Part shown: one piece after another, positions 53,521-62,100 of the stretch
How the letters are laid out: each line of letters starts with the position of its first letter
Numbering within the stretch: the first letter of the stretch is position 1
NCBI GenBank assembly: GCA_017624085.1
Contig: JAGANU010000007.1
Location: 22,191-86,190, forward strand
Direction: 5' to 3'
Source: Coprococcus sp.
GTDB taxonomy: Bacteria; Bacillota_A; Clostridia; Lachnospirales; Lachnospiraceae
Length of the DNA stretch: 64,000 bases
The notes under the pieces: generated by a model
What the model saw: the letters and a program-made list of their open reading frames with translations, nothing else
Told to the model about the DNA's origin: nothing
Databases searched by the model: none
Made by a program: the position numbers and the translations under genes

Positions 53521-54066
53521 ATGTTATCACAGTATGAAGAGAAGATGCAGAAATCACTTGACAGCCTTGAGGCTGATTACGCAACGATCAGGGCAGGAAG
53601 AGCAAATCCTAACATTTTAAATAAGATAAAGGTTGAATACTACGGTGTTCCTACACCTATGCAGCAGCTTGCAAATATTACAGTGAAAGAGGCCAGAACC
53701 CTTATGATTTCTCCTTGGGAGCCATCCCTTGTAAAGGAGATTGAGAAGGCTATTATGAATTCAGATATAGGAATCAATCCAAACAATGATGGAAAGAATA
53801 TTATGCTTAACTTCCCGGAGCTTACAGAGGACAGAAGAAAGGAGCTTGTTAAGGATATAAAGAAGAAGGGTGAGAATGCAAAGGTTGCCATAAGAAACAT
53901 CCGTCGTGATGCAAATGATTCTTTAAAGAAGATGGAGAAGAACGGAGACATCAGCGAGGATGAGCTTAAGGACAGTGAGGACAAGATTCAGAAGCTCACA
54001 GATAAATATGTAGGACTTATTGAGAAGGCAATTGATTCAAAGTCCAAGGAAATTATGACTGTATAA
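53521..54066 (+). CDS. frr: Ribosome recycling factor
   Basis: RRF, with EF-G, splits ribosomes after termination. The 181-residue protein is a typical three-helix bundle with a beta domain: SLDSLEADYATIRAGRANPNILN (split over about 12-34), YYGVPTPMQQLANI, GKNIMLNFPELTEDRRKEL and the C-terminal helix with DKYVGLIEKAIDSKSKEIMTV. The ATG at 53521 follows AGGAGG; an upstream in-frame ATG at 53482 has no family similarity. It follows pyrH, as in most bacteria. Confidence 0.97.
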   Translation: MLSQYEEKMQKSLDSLEADYATIRAGRANPNILNKIKVEYYGVPTPMQQLANITVKEARTLMISPWEPSLVKEIEKAIMNSDIGINPNNDGKNIMLNFPELTEDRRKELVKDIKKKGENAKVAIRNIRRDANDSLKKMEKNGDISEDELKDSEDKIQKLTDKYVGLIEKAIDSKSKEIMTV

Positions 54067-54100
54067 TTATAAAACTTTTGGCATATTATATGGAGAATGT

Positions 54101-54829
54101 ATGAATAAAGAGATTAATGGAGAGGTACTTAATATACCTCGTCATGTTGCCGTAATTATGGACGGCAACGGAAGATGGGCAAAGAAAAGACTTCTTCCAA
54201 GAACCTACGGACATGCCGAGGGGGCAAAGGCTCTTGAGGCATTGTGTGAGAACTGTGCAGAGCTTGGAATAGAGTATCTGACGGTTTATGCCTTTTCTAC
54301 TGAGAACTGGAAGCGCTCCACAACGGAAGTATCCGCTATCATGAACCTTTTCAGAAAGTATCTGGTGGATAGCATCGAACGCTCAAACAATGCCAACATG
54401 AAGGTGAAGATTATAGGAAAGAGACAGGGACTTCCTGAGGATATTGTTGAGAAGATTGATGCACTTGAGAAGGCAACAGAGTCAAACACAGGTCTTTTCT
54501 TTAATATAGCGATCAATTATGGTGGCCGTGATGAGATCGTGAGAGCAGCTTTGGGCATAGCCTTGGATGTGGCAGGTGGAAAGCTTGCTCCTTCGGATAT
54601 TGATGAGGAGCTTTTTGGAACATACCTTGATACAAAGAATATTCCGGATCCGGATCTTTTAATACGAACAAGTGGCGAGGAAAGAACCTCCAACTTCCTT
54701 CCTTGGCAGCTTGCTTATTCGGAGTTTTATTTTACTGATACATTGTGGCCGGATTTTGATATGGATGCTCTTGTTAAGGCTGTCAGGTATTTTAACAAAA
54801 GAGAGCGAAGATTCGGAGATGCAAAATAG
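54101..54829 (+). CDS. uppS: Undecaprenyl diphosphate synthase
   Basis: UppS condenses isopentenyl diphosphate units into the C55 lipid carrier for cell-wall synthesis. The 242-residue protein has the catalytic VAVIMDGNGRWAKKR with Asp21, the YLTVYAFSTENWKR block, NIAINYGGRDEI and the C-terminal RTSGEERTSNFLPWQLAYSE element split over its conserved Arg and Glu residues. It lies between frr and cdsA and ends 19 bp before cdsA. The substrates come from the Dxr and IspG pathway encoded in the same cluster. Confidence 0.96.
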   Translation: MNKEINGEVLNIPRHVAVIMDGNGRWAKKRLLPRTYGHAEGAKALEALCENCAELGIEYLTVYAFSTENWKRSTTEVSAIMNLFRKYLVDSIERSNNANMKVKIIGKRQGLPEDIVEKIDALEKATESNTGLFFNIAINYGGRDEIVRAALGIALDVAGGKLAPSDIDEELFGTYLDTKNIPDPDLLIRTSGEERTSNFLPWQLAYSEFYFTDTLWPDFDMDALVKAVRYFNKRERRFGDAK

Positions 54830-54848
54830 TCTTTTTTAGGAGTAGATT

Positions 54849-55646
54849 ATGAAACAAAGAGTGATAAGCGGGGCTGTGCTTGTAGTTGTACTTGCTGCAG
54901 TGTTGTATTTTGGCGGTGTTGTTACCGGAGTATTTATGGGGGTAGTTTCCTTAATAGGCAATATGGAGCTGCTTCGTGTGTACGGTGTAAATAAAAAGCT
55001 GCCGGGTATTGTATGTTACATTGCAACCATAGGATATTACGCCTGCCTGCTTTTGGGGAAAACAGATATATTCGTACCTATGATGGTATTATATCTTCTC
55101 GTTATGCTTGCCGTGTATGTGCTCACATTTCCGGCTTATACAGATAAGCAGATAACTGCCTCATTTATGAATTTTTTCTATGTGAGTGTTATGTTATCCT
55201 ATGTATATCTTATCAGGGATATGAAGAATGGCATTGTTTTGGTGCTGCTTATCTTCGTAAGCTCATGGATTAATGACACCTGTGCTTATTTTGTTGGCAG
55301 AGCCCTCGGAAAGCATAAGATGGCACCTGTATTAAGTCCGAAAAAGAGTATGGAGGGACTTGTAGGCGGCATTCTTGGCGCAGGAATATTTGGTGCAGTA
55401 TTCGGCATTTTATTCAACAATTTCGTTGAGCCTATGGGAAATGCGCCGCTTATATTTGCGTGCATTGGTGCTTTCGGTGCACTTCCTGCAGTGATTGGTG
55501 ATCTTGCCGCTTCTGCAATTAAACGAAACAACGATATTAAGGATTATGGAAAGCTTATCCCAGGACATGGAGGGGTGCTTGACAGATTTGACAGTATTAT
55601 TTTTACAGCGCCGATCGTTTACTATCTGCTGACATATTTACTGTAA
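54849..55646 (+). CDS. cdsA: Phosphatidate cytidylyltransferase
   Basis: CdsA makes CDP-diacylglycerol, the precursor of membrane phospholipids. The 265-residue integral membrane protein has about 7-8 hydrophobic segments and the C-terminal family signature SAIKRNNDIKDYGKLIPGHG followed by GVLDRFDS (about 218-245). AGGAG precedes the ATG. Confidence 0.95.
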   Translation: MKQRVISGAVLVVVLAAVLYFGGVVTGVFMGVVSLIGNMELLRVYGVNKKLPGIVCYIATIGYYACLLLGKTDIFVPMMVLYLLVMLAVYVLTFPAYTDKQITASFMNFFYVSVMLSYVYLIRDMKNGIVLVLLIFVSSWINDTCAYFVGRALGKHKMAPVLSPKKSMEGLVGGILGAGIFGAVFGILFNNFVEPMGNAPLIFACIGAFGALPAVIGDLAASAIKRNNDIKDYGKLIPGHGGVLDRFDSIIFTAPIVYYLLTYLL

Positions 55647-55669
55647 ACCTTTTGAAAAAAGCGTGTGAT

Positions 55670-55703
55670 GGGCAGTGCCCAGTGTGTTCACTGGATGCTG
55701 CCT
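55670..55703 (+). promoter_or_regulatory. Hairpin between cdsA and dxr
   Basis: GGCAG (55671-55675) pairs with CTGCC (55698-55702), and CCAGTG (55679-55684) pairs with CACTGG (55689-55694) around a TGTT loop, with an internal bulge. The following ATTGTTCTTT is only moderately T-rich, so partial attenuation within the operon is more likely than full termination. Confidence 0.5.
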
Positions 55704-55735
55704 ATTGTTCTTTAATATAAAACAGGAGATTCGTT

Positions 55736-56878
55736 ATGAAGAATATAGCAATAATTGGCTCCACAGGCTCCATTGGCACACAGACACTGGAGATTGTCAG
55801 AGAGAATAAAGATTTAAATGTTGTGGCTCTTGCAGCAGGAAGGAATGTTCTTCTTCTTGAAAAGCAGGCAAGGGAGTTTCATCCTGAAGTAGTTGGAATA
55901 TGGGAAGAGAAGGCTGCAATAGACCTCAGGGAAAGACTTGCGGATACGAATGTTAAGGTTGTATCCGGCATGGACGGTCTTATCGAGATAGCACAGCTTC
56001 CATCTTCTGACATTGTTGTAACAGGCATTGTGGGAATGATAGGCGTAAGACCGACCATAGCAGCCATAAATGCCGGAAAGGATATAGCTCTTGCAAACAA
56101 GGAAACACTTGTCACAGCAGGACATATCATTATGCCCCTTGCAAAGGAAAAAAAGGTTTCCATACTTCCTGTAGACAGCGAGCATTCTGCCATATTCCAG
56201 TCACTTCAGGGAAATGTTCATGGTGATATTGCAAAGCTACTGCTCACTGCATCAGGGGGACCTTTTAGAGGAAAGGACAGTGAGTTTTTAGCTCACGTAA
56301 AGCTGGAGGATGCACTTAAGCATCCAAACTGGAGCATGGGGAAAAAAATAACCATAGACTCTGCTACAATGGTGAACAAGGGACTGGAGGTTATAGAGGC
56401 AAGGTGGCTTTTCAATGTGAAGCCTGAGAATATTCAGGTGGTAGTTCAGCCTCAGAGCATCATTCACTCCATGGTAGAATACAGGGATGGGGCAGTCATT
56501 GCACAGCTTGGAACTCCTGATATGAAGCTGCCTATACAGTATGCATTGTTCTATCCAAGCAGAAGATATCTGCCAGGAGACAGACTGGATTTCTGGCGTA
56601 TGGGCTCCATATTGCTTGAGAAGCCGGATATGGACACATTTAAGGGACTCGGATATGCTTATGATTCAATAAATGCCGGAGGTTCAATGCCGACAGTATT
56701 CAACGCGGCAAATGAGTGTGCGGTGGCAAGGTTCCTTGAAGATAAGATTAGGTTCCTTGATATTTATACAATTATTGAGGAATGCATGAGTGCGCACAAA
56801 GTAATCGACAGCCCTGATGTACAGACAATACTTGATACAGAGAAGTGGGTATATGAATATATAGGAAGTAGGTGGTAG
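55736..56878 (+). CDS. dxr: 1-deoxy-D-xylulose 5-phosphate reductoisomerase
   Basis: Dxr catalyses the first committed step of the MEP isoprenoid pathway, making 2-C-methylerythritol 4-phosphate. The 380-residue protein has the NADPH motif GSTGSIGTQTLEIV (8-21), LANKETLVTAGH, PVDSEHSAIFQ with metal-binding acidic residues, TASGGPFRG and the KHPNWSMGKKITIDSATM(V)NKGLE region. The ATG follows AGGAG. The later pathway enzyme IspG is encoded two genes downstream. Confidence 0.96.
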   Translation: MKNIAIIGSTGSIGTQTLEIVRENKDLNVVALAAGRNVLLLEKQAREFHPEVVGIWEEKAAIDLRERLADTNVKVVSGMDGLIEIAQLPSSDIVVTGIVGMIGVRPTIAAINAGKDIALANKETLVTAGHIIMPLAKEKKVSILPVDSEHSAIFQSLQGNVHGDIAKLLLTASGGPFRGKDSEFLAHVKLEDALKHPNWSMGKKITIDSATMVNKGLEVIEARWLFNVKPENIQVVVQPQSIIHSMVEYRDGAVIAQLGTPDMKLPIQYALFYPSRRYLPGDRLDFWRMGSILLEKPDMDTFKGLGYAYDSINAGGSMPTVFNAANECAVARFLEDKIRFLDIYTIIEECMSAHKVIDSPDVQTILDTEKWVYEYIGSRW

Positions 56879-56879
56879 A

Positions 56880-57977
56880 TTGAACATTATACTTATCATA
56901 TTGGTATTTGGCGTTATTATATTTTTCCATGAGCTTGGTCATTTTATTGTTGCCAAGATCAATCATATTACGGTGAAGGAGTTCTCCATGGGACTAGGTC
57001 CTAAGCTCTTTGCCTTTACAAGGAAGGAGACGCAGTATACCTTAAGGCTTATCCCTCTGGGAGGCTATTGTATGATGCTAAGTGAGAATGAGGAAGAAAA
57101 CGAAGGCGATGAGAACTCATTTGACAATAAATCCATATGGGCAAGGCTTGCTACGATACTTGCGGGACCGGTTATGAATATTATTATTGCCTTTATTTTT
57201 TCGGCAATCATTATCAATGCCTGCGGAACAGATACAACCACGATTGACAAGGTGTATGACAGCAGCCTTTTAGCCGATGAGGAGTACGGAGAATATGTGA
57301 AGGAGTTTGGAGGAGTTTACCCTGCACAGCTTGCCGGAATTGAGGGCGGTGACATGGTAATTGAGATAGAGGGAAGCAGCATAAAGAATTTTAGAGAGCT
57401 TCAGATATATCTTGAGATATACGGAGATGGAACTCCGATAAGTCTCACGCTTAGAAGACCGGATGGCACTGTGTACGAGACTAGTGTTAAGCCGGTGATG
57501 ACATCTGCAGGTTATAAGATAGGTATATCCGGGAAGGGCAATGTTATGCCTGAGAGCTTCGGTGAGCTTATGAAGTATTCGGCGTATGAGGTCAGATACT
57601 GGGTTAAGGCAACCTTTTTAAGTCTTAAGCTCATTGTTACAAGACAGGTCAGCTCCGATCAGGTGTCAGGACCTGTTGGTGTTGCAAAGTCAATGAATGA
57701 CACCTTCAATCAGGCTGCAGAGATTGATTTCTTCACGGTTATTTTAAACTGGATGAATTATATTGTGCTTCTTTCAGCAAATCTCGGAATTATGAATATG
57801 CTTCCTATTCCGGGACTTGATGGTGGAAGATTTCTATTCCTTTTGATTGAGCTGATTACAAGGAAAAAGGTTCCAAAGGAAAAGGAGAATATTGTTACTG
57901 TAGTAGGATTTGTCATTGTAATGATTCTTATGGTACTCATTTTGTTTAATGATATTAAGAATGTATTCTTTAGCTGA
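56880..57977 (+). CDS. rseP: RseP/RasP-type site-2 intramembrane protease
   Basis: These zinc proteases cut membrane-embedded anti-sigma factors and signal-peptide remnants. The 365-residue protein has HELGH with His17, Glu18 and His21 in its first helix, a PDZ domain (about 125-205; AQLAGIEGGDMVIEIEGSSI) and the second metal motif MLPIPGLDGGRF (about 302-313). It begins at TTG (56880), one base after the dxr stop, with AGGTGG as ribosome site; this start places HELGH at the family-typical position. The dxr-rseP-ispG order is standard in Firmicutes. Confidence 0.94.
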   Translation: MNIILIILVFGVIIFFHELGHFIVAKINHITVKEFSMGLGPKLFAFTRKETQYTLRLIPLGGYCMMLSENEEENEGDENSFDNKSIWARLATILAGPVMNIIIAFIFSAIIINACGTDTTTIDKVYDSSLLADEEYGEYVKEFGGVYPAQLAGIEGGDMVIEIEGSSIKNFRELQIYLEIYGDGTPISLTLRRPDGTVYETSVKPVMTSAGYKIGISGKGNVMPESFGELMKYSAYEVRYWVKATFLSLKLIVTRQVSSDQVSGPVGVAKSMNDTFNQAAEIDFFTVILNWMNYIVLLSANLGIMNMLPIPGLDGGRFLFLLIELITRKKVPKEKENIVTVVGFVIVMILMVLILFNDIKNVFFS

Positions 57978-58020
57978 GTATGAAGGTGGCGGATTCCGGA
58001 GGATATTCAGATTTTAATAT

Positions 58021-58074
58021 AGGAGGATGAACGCCAGTGAAGGGTTTAGGCACTGGCGTTTCAATATAACTATG
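58021..58074 (+). promoter_or_regulatory. Shine-Dalgarno, hairpin and start codon arrangement of ispG
   Basis: AGGAGG (58021-58026) is followed at once by ATG (58027) and then by a perfect 10-bp stem, AACGCCAGTG (58030-58039) with CACTGGCGTT (58051-58060). The family-supported start ATG is at 58072 and has no other ribosome site. Folding of the hairpin would bring the Shine-Dalgarno sequence to an effective distance of about 15 nt. Confidence 0.55.
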
Positions 58075-59121
58075 AGAACAAGAGAAATAAAAATCGGAAA
58101 CAGAGTCATAGGTGGAGGAAATCCCATTCTTATCCAGTCCATGACAAATACAAAGACAAGTGATGTTGAAGCCACGGTAGCCCAGATTTTAGAGCTGGAA
58201 AGAGCAGGCTGTGATATAGTAAGATGCACAGTAAATGATGAGGCTGCAGCTGCCGCAATAGGTGAAATAAAAAAACAGATACATATCCCTCTTGTAGGAG
58301 ATATTCACTTTGATTACAGACTTGCCATAAAGGCAATTGAAAATGGTGTTGATAAGATAAGAATAAATCCCGGCAATATAGGCGGAGAAGAAAAGCTTCG
58401 TCAGGTGGTTCTTGCTGCAAAGAAAAAGAATATACCTATCAGAGTGGGGGTTAACAGTGGTTCTCTTGAAAAGGAGCTGGTGGAAAAGTATGGGGGTGTA
58501 ACAGCTGAGGGAATAGTTGAAAGCGCTCTTGATAAGGTGAGAATGATAGAGGCTCTTGAATACAACAACATCGTTATCAGCATTAAGTCTTCAGATGTTC
58601 TGATGTGCGTAAAGGCACATGAGCTTATTGCGGACAGGACAGATTATCCACTTCATGTTGGAATTACAGAGTCGGGTACTGTGACAAGAGGTAATATAAA
58701 GTCATCTGTTGGACTGGGAATTATACTGTATCAGGGAATTGGAGATACAATAAGAGTATCTCTTACAGGAAATCCGGTGGATGAGATTGTGACAGCAAAG
58801 CTTATTCTTAAGACACTTGGACTTAGAAGCGGAGGAATTGAGCTGGTTTCCTGTCCGACCTGCGGTCGTACTGAGATTGATCTTATTGGACTTGCGGACA
58901 GAGTTGAGAAGCTTGTTGCTGACTACGATCATCTGGATATTAAGGTTGCAGTTATGGGCTGTGTTGTGAACGGCCCCGGAGAAGCAAAGGAAGCGGACCT
59001 TGGTATTGCAGGAGGAAAGGGCTGCGGACTTCTCATAAAGAAAGGTGAAATAGTAGGTAAACTAAGTGAAGAGGAGTTACTTCCGGCACTAAAGAGAGAA
59101 TTAGATAATTGGAGTGAATAA
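58072..59121 (+). CDS. ispG: 4-hydroxy-3-methylbut-2-en-1-yl diphosphate synthase
   Basis: IspG (GcpE) reduces MEcPP to HMBPP in the MEP pathway using a [4Fe-4S] cluster. With the start at 58072 the protein has 349 residues: a TIM barrel beginning TREIKIGNRVIGGGNP, and a C-terminal cluster domain with Cys261 and Cys264 (SCPTCG) and Cys297 (GCVVNGPGE), the three cysteine ligands. The start was chosen because homologues begin a few residues before KIG; the in-frame ATG at 58027 would add 15 residues but touches the AGGAGG directly. The next gene, polC, begins four bases after the stop. Confidence 0.93.
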   Translation: MRTREIKIGNRVIGGGNPILIQSMTNTKTSDVEATVAQILELERAGCDIVRCTVNDEAAAAAIGEIKKQIHIPLVGDIHFDYRLAIKAIENGVDKIRINPGNIGGEEKLRQVVLAAKKKNIPIRVGVNSGSLEKELVEKYGGVTAEGIVESALDKVRMIEALEYNNIVISIKSSDVLMCVKAHELIADRTDYPLHVGITESGTVTRGNIKSSVGLGIILYQGIGDTIRVSLTGNPVDEIVTAKLILKTLGLRSGGIELVSCPTCGRTEIDLIGLADRVEKLVADYDHLDIKVAVMGCVVNGPGEAKEADLGIAGGKGCGLLIKKGEIVGKLSEEELLPALKRELDNWSE

Positions 59122-59125
59122 CTAC

Positions 59126-62100
59126 ATGGATACTGATTCAGTTATTACTGAGCCTGTTGATAATAACAACAGGAATAAGACGGAGATGCTTTTTTTTGAT
59201 GTATTTAGGGGTATTGACATGTCATCAGAGCTGGAGAGTCTGTTCAGGGAGGTGTATGTAACAAGGGTAGTTGTCCTTGAGAAAATGTACACTCTTCAGG
59301 TTGATATTTTGTCAAAGCATATAATCAGCAGACACTATATAGTGAAAGCAGAGGAATGTATAAGAACCCATGTATTTGGAAAAAAAAAGTATACTGTTAC
59401 TATCAATGAACACTATACTTTATCATCCCAGTACAACCTGGACGCCATCGTAAAAGCATATGAGAACAGTATATTGTATGATATAAGATCGTTTAGCAAT
59501 GTTGGCTACAGACTTCTTGCAAGATCTGTGGGAGATTGGTACTGCGATGGCAATGTCATAACAATAGCTATTGAGGATACAAGGATAGCTCACATTCAAG
59601 GGGAGAAAATCAAGGAGTACATGGAGGAAATGTTCAAAAAGAGATTCGACCTTGATGTGAATGTGGCTTTTGAATACAGTGAAGCAGATAAGGAAAAACT
59701 AAGACGTGCAAGTGCTCTTGTTGAGAAGCAGAAGATAGACGCTATTCTAAACAATCTGAGGGACCATGGAGATATTATAGTAGATGGGAAGGCTGTTCCT
59801 GCAGACAAGCTGGCTCCAGTTAAAAATAAACAGGATAATAAAATCCCGGAGGAAGTAAAGGATACCGTCAAAAATGATATTGAGAATAAAAAACAGTCGT
59901 CAGCTTCGAGGGAAGGCTATGCACGTAAAAGAAAAGCATCGGATGATCCCGATGTGTTTATTGGGAGAGATGTGGATGGGCAGCTTTTGAATATATCAGC
60001 AATATCGGACGGAATAGGTGAGGTAGTAATTCACGGTCAGATTATTAGCAGTGAGGAGAGGAATCTTCGAAACGGCAAGATTATCATTACCGGATACATT
60101 ACGGATTTTACAGATACAATAGGCTTTAAGCTGTTTTGCAGCACTGATGATGCGGAAGTATACCGGGATGAGATACAGGCAGGAAAGTTTTATCGTATAA
60201 AAGGACTTGCTGAGTATGATATGTATGCCAAGGAGGTTATGATCTGCCGTATACTTGGAATGAAGCATATTCAGGATTTCAGAATACCGAGAGTGGACAC
60301 ATATCCGGAAAAACGAGTAGAGCTTCATATGCATACAAAGATGAGCGAGATGGACAGTGTTGTGGATATTGAAACCATCGTAAAGAGGGCGAGCGACTGG
60401 GGGCATGCTGCTATTGCAATTACTGACCATGGTGTTGTACAGGCCTTTCCTATAGCAAATCATACAAAGGGGCTCAGAAAAGATTTTAAGATAATATACG
60501 GAGTAGAGGGATACTTTGTTGATGACCTTAAGGACCTTGTAAGAAACTCGAGAAATCAGCATATTGACAGCGAATATGTTGTATTTGATATAGAGACAAC
60601 AGGCCTTTCTAAGAAGCATAATAAGATTATTGAGATAGGGGCAGTAAAGGTCAGGGATGGAAGGGTTGTAGATACATTCTCGGAATTTATAAATCCGCAA
60701 TGTCCGATTCCATATCAGATTGAGCAGCTGACATCAATCAGTGATGACATGGTGAAGGATGCTCCAACCGTTGATATGATTCTGCCAAGATTTTTAGAGT
60801 TTTGCGGGGATTCCATCGTTGTTGCTCATAACGCAGCCTTTGATACCGGCTTTATCAAAAAGAATGCAGTTGATCTGGGGCTTACATTTGACAATACGAT
60901 CCTGGACACTATGACTCTTTCACACATACTTCTGCCTGAGCTTGGTAAGTTTACATTAGACAGGGTGTGCAAGGAGCTGAAGATTGTCAATGAGCACCAT
61001 CACAGAGCCATAGATGATGCGGAGGCTACAGCAAAGGTCTTTATAAAGCTTCACGGGATGTTAAAGGAGCGGGGGGTCCATACGATGGAGGATCTTAACA
61101 CTCTTGGAAGCACTTCACCTGATGCAATAAAGAAGGGTAAGGCTCATCACGGAATTATTCTTGCAAAGAATGAAATTGGAAGGGTAAATCTGTACAGACT
61201 GATATCAGAGTCTCACCTTACATACTTTAACAGGGTTCCAAGAATGCCTATGAGCCTCATAAACAAATATAGAGAAGGTCTCATAATTGGCTCAGCCTGT
61301 GAGGCGGGGGAGCTGTTTAGAGCCATAGTTGATGATGCGCCGGATGAGGAGATCGTCAGACTGGTAAACTGGTTTGATTATCTGGAGATACAGCCTCTTG
61401 GAAACAATGAGTTTATGATGCGAGATAAAAGAGATCCTAAGACTATGGAGGATCTTATAGCCTACAACAAGAGAATAGTAGAGCTTGGTGATCTCATGGG
61501 AAAGCCGGTTGTTGCAACCTGTGATGTTCACTTCTTAAACCCGGAGGATTCCATTTACAGAGCAATCATTATGAAGAGCAAGGGCTTTGAGGATGCGGAC
61601 AGTCAGCCACCTCTCTATTTCAGAACTACTGAGGAGATGCTTGCAGAGTTTCAGTATCTTGGAAGCGACAAGGCAAAGGAGGTAGTAATTACAAATACAA
61701 ACCGGATTGCCGATATGATTGAGAGAATTGAGCCTGTAAGACCGGATAAGGCTCCTCCTATAATAGAGAATTCAGATCAGACGCTTAGAGATATATGCTA
61801 TGAGAAGGCTCATAAGATATATGGACCGACCCTTCCTCCTCAGGTAAAGGAAAGACTTGAAAGGGAGCTCAATTCCATCATATCAAATGGCTTTGCCGTA
61901 ATGTATATAATAGCTCAGAAGCTTGTGTGGGATTCCAACGATCACGGATATCTTGTGGGCTCAAGAGGTTCTGTCGGTTCCTCCTTTGTTGCAACGATGG
62001 CAGGAATAACAGAGGTAAATCCTCTTTCAGCCCATTATATATGCCCAAAGTGCCATTTTACAGATTTTGATTCGGAGCTTGTAAGAAGCTACTCAGGAAT

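Noticed and set aside
59996..60700. A 234-residue open frame on the - strand inside polC
   Set aside because: It lies wholly opposite a conserved PolC domain, is rich in Tyr, Cys and Ile as antisense frames are, and lacks a ribosome site.
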